A DNA stretch of 64,000 nucleotides, from NCBI GenBank assembly GCA_031472005.1, contig PZJY01000002.1, positions 4,335,263 through 4,399,262 of the forward strand, read 5' to 3'. This document shows, piece by piece, positions 1 through 10,365 of the stretch. The position numbers were made by a program, and so were the translations under genes. This stretch comes from Tetracladium setigerum (taxonomy: Eukaryota > Ascomycota > Leotiomycetes > Helotiales). The notes beneath the pieces were generated by a model. That model was not told where the DNA came from. It ran no database searches and saw only the letters and a program-made list of their open reading frames with translations. Position 1 is the first letter of the stretch; each line of letters starts with the position of its first letter.

Positions 1-2
1 AG

Positions 3-1696
3 CTGAAGAGGAAGAGCTTGGGCGGGAGTTCCCAGCCGCTGCAAGGGCAGCTCAGTTCAGCTTCCAGCGCTTCTTCCCACGCCACAGATCTACTTTGCGT
101 AACCCCAGACGAGCCGGTTCTGACGGATGATAAAAAAGAGGCTGTATGTCAACTAGCAAGTTCAAAAGACATGTCAAATGCACTCTCGGTAGCCGTCTAT
201 GACCAAACCAATAATTGTAAGAAGTGCGTTTTTATTTGTTTATATCATTTAATGTTCAATGCTACATATCCAGACCTACTAAACAGCTCTCTAGTAATCC
301 CATATGCATGGTTCGAAACCAATGGTCCAATTCTATATGTGGACCGGCTGAAATGGCCCTTCTCAACTCCTCTTCACGTGACTGGTTCAGATCGAGTTCC
401 AGCACCATATACAAGTTTGACTCCGAGGCAATCTGGCTGGTCACCACATATACGTACTCCCGATACCATGGCGGTTAGAGGTGCCGTCCTAGACTCTAAG
501 GTCTTGATTTGGATTGGACAAAGCCCCGAGTGCTTTCGATTTCGTGTTGACACTATCAAGTGGATCCAAGAACAATTGGAAGATCCAGTGAAAGCTATTA
601 GCAATCCCACAATCGGGGCTGTGATGACTTTTGCCATGTGGACTGTAAGTCATTGCCCAATGTTTCCTCCAACTTCTTCGTAATGCAACCAAAACTATCC
701 AGCTGGACATCCCAAAATGTGTATAAGCCACAGTATTTATATTCGACAAGATACTCCGATCAAGCCGCTTTCATGAACTGATTACCTAACTCAAAATAGG
801 CAGGCTACAGTAACCCCATTGAAATGGTTAATCACATGAACGCCATCGAACGAATAGTCAACCTACGAGGAGGATTTCATTCTTTTCTTTCCGATAGGCT
901 AATGGGAAATAAACTCACACTGTTAGTATACGCAAAGTGCCCCGCTTTTTGCTGCTAACATTTCAGTTTCGATTCTATGATAGCTGTTCAGACTGGAAAC
1001 CCTCCACGATTTCCTCGAGTTGAATACTTCATTGCCCAACCAATTACCCCGACCATAAATGAACGCAACATTCACCAAGAATCACCTCTCTACGGCTCTG
1101 GGAATTTTGCAACTGTAGTCAAGCACCACCAAGATCTCGAAGCAATTTTGTCCATTCTTTTCAAGATGTGGAAACTCACTCAATTCATCCAGCAAAACCA
1201 CCACCGTCAGATGCAGTGCACGTCGCTACCCGAGGCTGTCCCTTTCCTCACAGAACCTAGGACAAATTACGCCTCCCCGTTACTCACCCTTCCCTTGATA
1301 TCTAATTGCAATAACCCTTCCCACCCCCATGTTCTCGAAACATTGCGCAGTGCCGGTGTTATTTACGAGTGCGTCCTTTCTGGTCTCGCTTCGGATTTCC
1401 CTTCCCCTACCAACAATTCTACATTCCAACAACTCTACGCTGCATTTGGAAAGTGCTCACATGACGAATTCTGGCTGAGATATCCAGGTATCCTACTCTG
1501 GGTTATGCTAGTTGGAACAGCAACTGCAAGAGGAAAAGAAGAGGCGGCATTCTGGATGTTCTACCTAAGTAGAACAGGTGCTTATACTAGTGTTGAGGGA
1601 CAGTTGGCGGGCACTGAAGCGATCCGGAAATTCTTGGATGTCCAGAACTGGATTAGGGAGAGAAATTACCCAATTTCGAACGATGTGTGTGCATGA
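3..1696 (+). CDS. Fungal transcription factor, C-terminal part (5' end outside window)
   Basis: Partial gene. The reading frame is already open at the left edge, so the N-terminal DNA-binding part (usually a Zn2Cys6 cluster) is presumably upstream. Exons: the first part to about 643, ending in ...MTFAMWT before a GTAAGT donor; a middle exon from about 800 containing IERIVNLRGG; a last exon from about 967 with FDSMIAVQTGNPPRFP, ending at TGA 1694-1696. A 57-nt in-frame GTAAGA...CAG segment (217-273) is probably another intron. Residues LRGG...L...K....D...A...G.PPRFP are the hallmark of the fungal-specific regulator middle-homology family (DUF3468/Fungal_trans_2 type). Likely a nuclear regulator; its targets cannot be read from context. 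Confidence 0.7.
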
Positions 1697-2039
1697 TTAC
1701 GATTAGTTAACGAAATATTCCATAGAGGTAGATGTCAATTTGAGCGCAATAGAATATTAGATTCTAAGACTCTAAAGAATCTTAGCAGCGTTGTAAGAAA
1801 GACTTTAACTATACTTCTGGTCGAATATCTCCATGTCAAACATGTTTATGCTCGCCTCTTCTTCTTGGTATAATTTTCTTATCTATTTCGAAGTCCATCG
1901 ATGCTACTTGTTCGGCTCATAGGCTCACTTCTGCCTGCCCGACAAAACATTCCGTTATCCCTTGAAGCCCTTCCCTCAAAATCCGATCCTATCTGCGAGA
2001 CTATTGGAATAACCCTGTCAGGAATACAGACTTACTTGC
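1697..2039. other. Intergenic, nothing recognised
   Basis: AT-rich spacer between the 3' ends of two convergent genes. No gene-like frame or repeat was seen. Confidence 0.5.
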
Positions 2040-2720
2040 TCACTTATAATCAACCCGCCCGGTAATCTCCCTTACTACTAGCCCTGGTTCCCATAGCTCC
2101 CTAGTATCCTTGGAATCTCGGATCTGGGTTGTCTCCTCGATATCTCCGATCTGCCTGGTGTCCTCTATATCCCGAGTTTGCTGGGTGATTTTGATGTCCT
2201 GGGTGTCCTGGGTGTTCTGGAGGTGCTTGATGTCCCGGATTTCCCATGTGTCGTGGAGGTGTTTGATGTCCTGGATGTCCATGGTGGCCAGTAGTCCCCC
2301 AAATTCCGTAGTTTGGCTGGTTTCCGCCAGTTCCCTGTTCAATGAACACCACATAGGCACCGAGCCAGTCTTGATAGGCACTGAGCCAGTTTTTATTTCT
2401 TTGGTTTCCAGCGTCTCCTCCACTTCCAGAATCTTCTTGGCTTCCAGTATTCCCCTGATCTCCATAGTTTCCGCCAGTTTCTTGTTCCTTAAAGGGTGTA
2501 TAAGTTTGCAGCCTCTCGTCGGACAGCTGCAAGCTGTGCTGAGAGCATCTACAGGCAAAGAAGACCATTCCAATTTGTACCTGCTCCTGAACGTTATGTC
2601 CACAAGCTGGATAGCCCCAGCATGCCATGGAATAAAGCTTGTATGGCTAAGATCCAGGTCTGGTAGGTGAAAGGTGCCTGTATTTTCATTATAGATAGGA
2701 CCTTTACAGGCGCGTCTCAT
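2040..2720 (-). CDS. Hypothetical protein with Cys/His N-terminus and repetitive G/H/P-rich tail, probably frame-broken
   Basis: Two overlapping minus frames. The ATG at 2720 begins MRRACKGPIYNENTGTFHL and reads to FIPWH. From there the better continuation is the next frame, CWGYPACGHNVQEQVQIG, a zinc-ribbon-like C-x5-C-G-H stretch. A single missing base near 2627 would join them. Downstream, degenerate tandem 18-nt repeats (about 2110-2330) give a Gly/His/Pro/Asn-rich tail in one frame and Asp/Ile/Gln-rich repeats in the other. The true frame therefore cannot be decided by eye. Family not recognised; no signal peptide or membrane segment. Either a real small protein gene with a one-base error or a relic. 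Confidence 0.4.
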   Translation of the reverse strand: MRRACKGPIYNENTGTFHLPDLDLSHTSFIPWHAGAIQLVDITFRSRYKLEWSSLPVDALSTACSCPTRGCKLIHPLRNKKLAETMEIRGILEAKKILEVEETLETKEIKTGSVPIKTGSVPMWCSLNRELAETSQTTEFGGLLATMDIQDIKHLHDTWEIRDIKHLQNTQDTQDIKITQQTRDIEDTRQIGDIEETTQIRDSKDTRELWEPGLVVREITGRVDYK

Positions 2721-3175
2721 GCAGACTATTTAAGAGCAGTTAGTATAGCCGATTAATATTTTGTGAATAGGTCAATAGACATGAGTGTATTTCAGACACT
2801 AGAGAGGTGGGGAGATTTACCGCAGCAAATCCATGTCCATGCCTCAGACGGTGCAAGTGCGGACATCTTCTTATTTTTGTGCTTATAAGTTAAGTGATCA
2901 ATGAATCCACAGTCCTTGTGAGTTCTAAAAGGTGGTCAGAGCAGCGTCAGCAAGTGGTTGGTATTGTATAAAGTCGTAACAGTAAAGGCGTCTTGAGTTG
3001 AAAACAATCAAGTTGATTTTTTCTAGTAGATGCTTTTAAAATAAGATAAACTGCCCCTTTATAGATATCGCCTGTCCAGCTTATTATTCAAATCAAATTT
3101 GATTTAAAAACGCTGCGAATATCTTCTGAATCATAACATTTACTTTTTCGAGTATTGATTCAGTCACTGATTATA
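2721..3175. other. Intergenic, nothing recognised
   Basis: AT-rich spacer between divergently oriented genes. No convincing coding frame or repeat. Confidence 0.5.
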
Positions 3176-3550
3176 ATGGCACGCTAGAAGGATAAAGCAA
3201 ATCACACTATATTAGGAAATATATTTTCGGAAAGACAATCGAGTGCTGCGACGAGATTTAAGGTCGCAAACGACAAGATTGAACAACTCGAGTCTTGCAA
3301 TCAAAAACTCGAAAAGATTGTTCAGAAAAAATCGGCAATGCTGGCAGCAATTGCTGCACCACAATTAAATTCTGCTGATGTAAATTCTGACGTAGAGAGG
3401 TTGGCAGCATTGATAAAAGATAATGGTGAATTCCGGGGAAAGATAGAGCAGTTAGAGAAACGACTAGTCCCTAACACCCTTGAAAAATCGCCTTCTAAAC
3501 TCGCAATCAAGACCTTGACGAGGAAAAAAGATGCTGCTTGGGCGAAGTAG
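3176..3550 (+). pseudogene. Small coiled-coil protein with early in-frame TAG
   Basis: An ATG at 3176 is followed after three codons by TAG (3185-3187). The same frame is then open through to 3550 (KDKANHTILGN..., heptad-like KIEQLES...LEKI, and RLAALIKDNGEFRGKIEQLE). The downstream ATG at 3338 gives only 70 residues. Charged, Leu/Ile-heptad sequence predicts a coiled coil of about 120 residues. The TAG could be a one-base change of AAG or CAG. No family recognised. It may be a bZIP-like or structural remnant. Confidence 0.35.
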
Positions 3551-4066
3551 CGGAAATGTTTGAGATAAATCTTGGAGAACGAAAATTCGACCTCTATTCA
3601 GGCTGTGACGCCCTCTCGATTTTGCTCCAAATGTTCCCGGCTGAATGTGTGCGTTCATGTTTGGGAGGCGGATGGTATGTGGTGGTTTGAAGTTGTACAC
3701 CAGCAGAGCTTAGAAGTGATGCTAGTATATTTGAGAAGCAAGGTGCGTGTGACGTAATATTTGTGGTAAGGAACTTTGCGTGATAGAATATACCCAACGA
3801 TGTGTATTTCTAAGTGCTGATCAATATTGATGAACGCGCAACTCTCAAGTCCTGCGGCGAGGGTGTTTGTCGTTCCGCACACCAATCAAGTTTCAATCTC
3901 GAGAGCCAGCAAACTCTCCACTTCATCTACGTTGGTGCCTATTTTGAAACTTCATTAATCTTGCCACCTAAACAAGGCTTATCTTCAGAACGAAATATCT
4001 GCAACAGAAAGCAGTGATCAGATCGTCAATTAACCTTGGTGGCGAGACCAGAATCCCTCACTTGCT
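3551..4066. other. Intergenic upstream of F-box gene
   Basis: No supported gene. It should contain the promoter of the F-box gene that starts at 4067. Confidence 0.5.
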
Positions 4067-5551
4067 ATGTCGTCTTTGCTCAGTCTCTCAACCGAGTTGA
4101 TCACAGCCATCGCCAGAGAGCTAGATGCATCGGCAATCGTGAACTTTGCACTCACATGCCATCAACTTCAAGATTGCGCATCAGGTATCCTTGCTCTTCA
4201 TGGTTCACGCCATCGCGAGTTTCATGCCCAACATGACCGGCATCCGATGAAAATCATAGACATACTCCGCAGGGCTGCTACAACCCCAGAAATATTATGG
4301 TATGTCAGAAATCTCGAATTTTATGGGTCGAGACATGCATGGAAAGAGTGGAAGACATACTGTGATTATGACCAGATGCAAAACGAGCCTGTGGTAGACT
4401 TCACCAGCACGACAGCCGTTTTTTCCTCGGATTTGGACTGGGATATGATTTTCGACAATCTTGGGCTTGATCACTCTATTCTGGACTTCAAGAAGAGGAT
4501 TTCAGAAGGAGATGATGAACCACTCAAAGCTATTGTAATCGCTTCGTGTCCACGACTGGAAAAGGTCACCTGGGTCGCTCATGATCCACGAGGCAAGCAA
4601 CCCTACTCTCTTCTCTGTGATTTCATCACATCCTGCCAACAAAGATCCAACTGGGCCCCTGGCTTACTTTCACTTCGCTCCATCTCTTTGGGCGCGTACA
4701 CTGAACATATGCATCCACACGACAATTTACATCCTGAAATCAACGACTTCTGCCGCCTTCTCCTACTTCCAAATCTCAAGCACATCCAAATCAATGTCGC
4801 CGGGTTTGGAGGCTTTGATCTATCCGATCTGAGCCTTCTTGACACTCAAGTCCCGGAACGAAGTTCATCTGTAGAGGAGATTACAATTAGCATTTGTGAT
4901 TTCGATAAAGCTGCCACCGTAGCACTTTTGCAACGAGCAAAATTTCTCAAGAAATACCGCGAAGTTTTCCTCGGACCATGGCAAAACATTCTAGATCAAA
5001 TTTCACCATTCTGTGGGGAAAGCCTGGAAGAGCTTCGACTCGAAGGGTCTAATGATCGCGATTTACGTTTGTATGGAGATGATGGCATTTATTCTCTTTC
5101 GAAGTTTTCAAAGTTGCGCGTTTTCGCCGTCAACATTGGTGACTTGATACGTGGTGAAATCACAAAGGAGTTGTTGTCAAGTTCTGAAGAAAGGATGTTT
5201 GAGTGGCATGACTTTGATACAGTTCTACCACGAACGGCAGAAGAGATTATCGTTAGGTGGCCACCAGGGTCTCACTCCGAGGATTTGAAAGAGTACGACT
5301 TGCATAAGACTCTTTTTCCTAAGCTCCTGGAACGACTAGACAATTTCATCCAGCTGAGAGGGGCCAATAATGGTGGAACTCTGAAAGCAATCTGCCTACA
5401 CTTTGTGCAGAGCAAAGCAATGGTGCGCATGTCAGAAGATGTGGATGATAGTTTTCAAAAAATCTTTGATGATTTGAACCCGGACTGGATCGAGGCAGGT
5501 GTCATGGTAACATATGGGGGAAGAATGGAGAGCTTGAGAATGAAGTATTGA
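4067..5551 (+). CDS. F-box protein, 494 aa
   Basis: Single-exon gene. Residues 1-45 (LLSLSTELITAIARELDASA then IVNFALTCHQL) match the F-box pattern LPxEL...I...L......L.LTC, the Skp1-binding part of SCF ubiquitin ligases. The remaining ~440 residues are rich in Leu and charged residues and resemble the degenerate leucine-rich region common in fungal F-box families; no other domain is evident. Likely a substrate adaptor in the cytosol or nucleus. No neighbour hints at its target. The frame is intact with the ATG at 4067; such single-exon F-box genes are abundant and fast-evolving near ascomycete chromosome ends. Confidence 0.8.
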   Translation: MSSLLSLSTELITAIARELDASAIVNFALTCHQLQDCASGILALHGSRHREFHAQHDRHPMKIIDILRRAATTPEILWYVRNLEFYGSRHAWKEWKTYCDYDQMQNEPVVDFTSTTAVFSSDLDWDMIFDNLGLDHSILDFKKRISEGDDEPLKAIVIASCPRLEKVTWVAHDPRGKQPYSLLCDFITSCQQRSNWAPGLLSLRSISLGAYTEHMHPHDNLHPEINDFCRLLLLPNLKHIQINVAGFGGFDLSDLSLLDTQVPERSSSVEEITISICDFDKAATVALLQRAKFLKKYREVFLGPWQNILDQISPFCGESLEELRLEGSNDRDLRLYGDDGIYSLSKFSKLRVFAVNIGDLIRGEITKELLSSSEERMFEWHDFDTVLPRTAEEIIVRWPPGSHSEDLKEYDLHKTLFPKLLERLDNFIQLRGANNGGTLKAICLHFVQSKAMVRMSEDVDDSFQKIFDDLNPDWIEAGVMVTYGGRMESLRMKY

Positions 5552-6256
5552 AATGTGTTCCAATTGCGATTCATGAAGATGATTGGAGGCATAATTAAAG
5601 GAAGATGGGGTGAATATAACGCAGATGAGAAAAAGAGGACTTGAATGCTTCGAGTTTCAGTATAATAGTAGTTTCCTGGAAGCACAGCCTGATTCCGTTT
5701 TATTTATCTATAGTACTCTTAGTTTCTTTTAAGTCGCGTATATTACTTATAACTAATTCTTGATGCTCACGTGAGAGGTGAAGTTGGCCGTAGCTAAAGG
5801 GATACGATTTCCTGACTCAGCTCAGTTAACCTATAGTGACTCGATCATATTCTTCATTAATAATAAAAAGATATTTGTTTAATAATTGGAGACCAGCTGT
5901 ACGTGGGATGGTATTAAAGGAGACGAAGGCGATCTGGGGTGGAACCGTGCGTTGCACTAGCACAAGTCTCTTACCCTCCCTTCTACTATCCCTCGGACAT
6001 GTGAAAGGTCCGGATGCCATCGTCTGGTATTTTCACCGACGTAGTACAGTATGCGTATTGTCCATTTATTTTTCCATGGTAATGATCCGAATATGGCTTA
6101 TGCTGACCCGACACCAAATTAGCACCGCAAGATGTATACGTCATAGATATTCAAGCAAATCTGAGCTCCTGTGAAATCGCATTATTTAGACGCCTTCGTT
6201 TCTCTTGGACAAATGAGATAGATTGACACGAGAACTGTAATATTTTACAATTTGCA
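5552..6256. other. Intergenic, nothing recognised
   Basis: Spacer between the F-box gene and the monooxygenase-like gene. No supported gene or repeat. Confidence 0.45.
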
Positions 6257-7585
6257 ATGGCCAGTTCCCCTATCAAGATCCTTATTTCAGGTGGCGGTAT
6301 CGCAGGCTCCTGTCTCGCGTACTGGCTCTCCCGCATAACTCTACCCATGAAATCACCATCATTGAACGATCCACCACGCCACGAGTCACGGGTCAAGCAG
6401 TCGACATTCGAGAGCAAGCCATCCAGATTATTGATTTGATGGGTTTAAAAGAAACCATTCTATCCATGAACACCACGGAGACTGGCACGGCCTTTGTTGG
6501 TACTGACGGCAAGATTATCGGCCAATTTGACATGGTTCCTGGGGATTCGTCTCCTACATCAGAATTTGAGATATTGAGAGGTGATTTGGCAAAGATATTT
6601 CTAGACGCAGCAAAAAGAGGAGAAATGTTGAGTATGTGTATGGTGAAACCATTGACACATTATCGCACACCGGAGATGGGGTTGAGTGTACCTTCACTGG
6701 CGGCAAGGCGCCTGCGAAGTATGATCTTGTCGTTGGAGCAGACGGAGCAAGATCCAAAACTCGATCACTAGCTTTTGATCCCAAGATAGCCGATAATCCA
6801 TATCATCCCTCAGGAATGTATGTTGCATACTTTAGCATTCCTTCTCGACCAGAGGATGCCGCGCATAAGCTGTGGTACTGGTATAATTCAACCAAAGGGA
6901 GGGTTGTAATGATGCGGCCACACCAGAACCCCAAGACTATTGGGGCATATTTGTGTATCACCATGCCTACACAGATGGAAAAGTCTTCGGCCATTGAAGC
7001 GGCAATGGCACGAGGCAATGCGGAGGTGAAAAGGGTGTTCGCAGACTTCTTTGAGGGTGCAGGATGGGAGACTAAGCGAGTCTTGGACGGCATGGAGAAG
7101 GCAGATGACTTCTACGCGGCAGCTTGGGAACAAGTAAGGATGCCAAAATGGTCAACTGGTCATGTTGTTATCGTAAGTTTCATCAAATTCCTTATAACTT
7201 TATGAATGAGCACTAGCTAATCGTTCTTCTCTTCTTCGTGCAGCTAGGTGATGCTGCATTTGCTACCATGGGCGTGGGAACTAGCTATGCCATCGAAGGT
7301 GCATTTTTCCTCGCAGGCGAGATTTCCAAGATCACATCTGCCTCTGATATCCCAAATGCGATTCAAAACTACGAGACACAACTTCGGCCGTACATTGATC
7401 AAGCAGCACTACCAGGCTTGTTCCAATATGTGAACCCTCAGTCTGCGTGGGGAATTTGGGTGCGGAATAGCATTGTATGGGTGATATTTGCTACAAGAGC
7501 ACATAAGCTTATTATGTGGATGGTTGAGAAATTTGGAGGTTCGAAGGCAAAGGTAAAATTGCCCGATTATAAATGGCAGCATTAA
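6257..7585 (+). pseudogene. FAD-dependent monooxygenase, frame broken twice
   Basis: Reading begins at ATG 6257 with the Rossmann dinucleotide-binding motif GGGIAGSCLAYWLSR. At about 6331 the correct reading moves to another frame (HEITIIERS...GQAVDIREQA). At about 6630 it moves again (YVYGETIDTLS, then the FAD motif VVGADGARSKTRS). Each shift is explained by one missing base. A GTAAGT intron at about 7173-7243 joins VIxLGDAAFATMG (the GD motif) to the last exon, ending at 7585. The family comprises PHBH-fold flavin hydroxylases, TetX-like enzymes and secondary-metabolite hydroxylases acting on small aromatic or polyketide substrates. Without the missing bases the protein stops after about 60 residues. 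No biosynthetic neighbours are seen. Confidence 0.65.
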
Positions 7586-8264
7586 CTCTAGCATGATACT
7601 TGGTTAGAAAAGCAACTCACAATATCTTTAAGATATAAGCCCCGATCCTTTTAATGATATAAGCACTTTGACCCGCTCTGGGCATTCACAAAAGAATATC
7701 CTCATGATAAAGTTTGCGTTTCGCAAAAGGTGCGATTGCCACAACTGGGAACGTGGCAACCACCGCTCATGCCGGTACTACGGCTATTGTTGCAGCAATT
7801 GAAAAGAACGATAATACAGTGGCTAAAATACTGCACGCCAGTATCAAGGATATCTCTGACGCAATTGGTATGAAAGAGGACCCAAAGTCAGCTACTCTTC
7901 ACACCGAGCTGAAAGATATCCCCGGAATAATGGCTGGTTAGCATATGTTTGTCTGCAGCTCTCTATATAGAAGTAATTTCTAAATACATTCAACGTAGAA
8001 CGCATTGAGAAATATGGCTGGACCTCCATCCAATCTTGCTCGTGCAGGACTGTGGCGTTCCCGCAATCTAATAGCATCAAGTTTCATTGGCCTGGCGGCT
8101 GGTCAAGCACGGCCAAAGCTAGGCACCACTGCATCATTCAGCAAGGGTGTATCGTAAGCATAGCCTCATTGTATTCAAAAACCCAGAATCCCCACAATCG
8201 CTTCATTTATTACGCTACACTACGGATATGGTTCGGATTCTACTTGCTCATCCCCAAAGCGACA
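7586..8264. other. Short ATG-less open frame in spacer
   Basis: A 75-codon frame (7714-7941) rich in Ala/Thr (GNVATTAHAGTTAIVAAIEK) has no ATG at its start. It may be a remnant exon. Nothing else was recognised. Confidence 0.25.
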
Positions 8265-9348
8265 ATGTTTGGATATTTTATGGGGGTGATTTTGCTCTAT
8301 GCCTGTAGTTCCAAATTCTTTGTGCTTGGGATCCTTCCACAATGGGACATGGTATCATCGACGCCTACACCTACACCCGCTGGCACGACAGGTTGGCTAG
8401 GACTGAGTCCCAACATAATCTCGGTCACGACCACTGCACCCGCAATTCTCCCTACGCATCACGAACTCTTGAAGCGAGAAGTAGGCAACGATTTCTGTGG
8501 ATGGGGCTTCGGTCAGGCTGGTCAGTACAACAATACCGAATTGCGCAGTTCTCTAATACCTAGTAGCAAGGTATTTCAAGTGCGACGGGAGCCCTGGGCT
8601 CTGTTTATATGATCCAACTCAATCCGCGGTTGGATGTGACTATGGTATAGGGTCTGTTCCTACCACATGCGATGCTTATTCCACGTCATGCGACGACTCA
8701 TGTCGCCTCAAGAAGATCCAAAACCGCACTGTGCCATGGTACGGGATTTTTCTAACCCTCAACTTGTTTCCTGAGAGCCCTGTAAATTTTGCTCTGATTC
8801 TAAGACTCCATCTAGCCCTTACCCATCGCACTGCCAGACAGCTACTTTCCCAAGCAATTACAGAGCGCACATGTGTCTTCCTTCTGATAGGCCACAACTT
8901 GACAGTTTTATGGTTTCATGGTCTTATACAGGTATGAGTACTATAGTTCACCTCCCAAGATGGCGCGGGGATGCTGAGTTATGGAACCGTGGTTCCAAAC
9001 GGCGTCGCAACACCTACGGGAACATTTACTGGAGGACGTGAACTGGATGTTTATTGCTGTGATGAAACTAGTCAAAGTACGACCACGAGCAGCACAACGA
9101 CTTCTTCGTCGTCTCTGGAGTTGGCTTCTACAACAAGTTCACTTGGACGCGAAACTTTCAGCTCGAGCCCGACTGGTACTTCATCTAGCTCACTGTTAAG
9201 CAACAACATCCCGTCTTCTCGCAGTTCAGGGCTGTCTCACGAATCAATTATCGGGCTCGCAGTAGGAATTCCGGCCAGCTTAGCTGGAATAGCTGGCGTT
9301 GGTGTAGCGATCTACTTTGGGAGAAGACGCCGCACTGCGGCGGAATAA
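8265..9348 (+). pseudogene. Cys-rich, Ser/Thr-rich single-pass membrane glycoprotein, frame broken
   Basis: Begins at ATG 8265 with a hydrophobic leader (MFGYFMGVILLYACSS), then a Cys motif (NDFCGWGFGQAGQYNN). Near 8578 the frame shifts to CDGSPGLCLYDPTQSAVGC, then DYGIGSVPTTCDAYSTSCDD. These are the middle Cys motifs of a common ascomycete surface-protein type with extracellular Cys-rich, Ser/Thr linker, transmembrane and short basic tail parts. The C-terminus (8971-9348) has a Ser/Thr-rich linker, a transmembrane helix (IIGLAVGIPASLAGIAGVGV) and a basic stop-transfer (GRRRR). The segment 8740-8970 does not read well in any single frame. Probably a decayed cell-wall or plasma-membrane sensor-like gene. 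Confidence 0.5.
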
Positions 9349-9815
9349 TGCTGTGAGGTGTAGTAAATATTAGAGATTTTCCAGAGGGATGTGGGCGAAC
9401 CTGTATCGATACATTTGATTGGAGACAGTTGACTGAGACTGTCTGCTAGGTAAGCTGATGGGGTTATCGGCACTGTAAGGGTTATCTGAAGGCTTTGATC
9501 CTGTTCGTGATAACGACAGGAAGAGTGAGGAAATTTATTTCTCTCCAGTTAAGCTGCAGAACTTTTAAGATACTTGTTACAGGCTCAATGAAAACATTGA
9601 TGAGTTCAACAGCAAAGAGGACCACATAGATAACCCATCTCCCATGCATACTGAATCGCTACTGAGTATATAAACCGATAAAACCTCTCCAATCATTTCA
9701 CTCTCTAATCGGCAGAAATGGCTCTCGAGGATATTCCTCGTGAGCATATCCGAAGATAGATTATTAGAAAGGACATTAGTTTCATGATCCGCGCTTAAAT
9801 GAGATGGCTTTGTGG
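9349..9815. other. Intergenic, nothing recognised
   Basis: No supported gene between the surface-protein relic and the bZIP relic. Confidence 0.4.
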
Positions 9816-10303
9816 CTAAAAAGTGCGAGGGGTTACAGGACATTTCTTTGGGCTCGTGTGAGGTAAGGATTGGAGAGTGCATGCTGGGCTAGAAGGTGGT
9901 TTGGTTGTTGCACAAAAGTATGCATTGGATGTAACTGGCTTGAGGTTGTATTTAGTTGGTGTTGAGTTATTTAAGACTGCTATATTTGGAGACGAACTTG
10001 AGGTTGTTGGTCCTGGTACCCATTGCCTTGGAATGTAAGCGACTACAATCTCTTGAGGCAAGCTAACTCATTTTCTAGTTCGATAATCTTTTGCAGCGCG
10101 CTCATTTTGTCCTCTAAGCCTTTAATTTGGTCTCTCATCCTCTGTCTCTTTGCTTCTTGAGCAGCTCGATCTTTTGCCCGTTTTCGGCTAAGCGCTTCAG
10201 TAGATGGCGTAGTGTTAGCGCGACTACTAAGACGGGAGGCTATTATTATTAAAAAGTTTCTCGAGCTATTTGATAAACAAAAAGTGGATTGCATGCCTGC
10301 CAC
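9816..10303 (-). pseudogene. bZIP transcription factor remnant
   Basis: On the minus strand, RKRAKDRAAQEAKRQRMRDQ is a bZIP basic region followed by a Leu/Ile heptad stretch (IKGLEDKMSALQKIIELENEL). The frame stops at TAG soon after (10043). A second frame (9816-10061) continues with a Pro/Ser/Thr-rich stretch containing YIPRQWVPGP. The family is probably the fungal bZIP type with a C-terminal DUF3425-like region, which is missing here. The N-terminal end coincides with the start of a dispersed repeat at 10296, so the gene is truncated at both ends. Confidence 0.5.
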
Positions 10304-10365
10304 TATATTCCCTCGAATTCCCCCGTCAACATATTAAAATAAAGGCTAAGAATTATATAACAGTC
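10296..10365 (+). repeat. Dispersed ~70-bp AT-rich repeat, copy 1
   Basis: Begins CCTGCCACTATAT, then CCTCGAATTC, an ATTAAAATAAA block and CTAAGAATTAT. Nearly the same series recurs at 50099-50167, and its first ~24 bases recur at 13310-13333. Probably the end of an unidentified mobile element. Confidence 0.6.
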
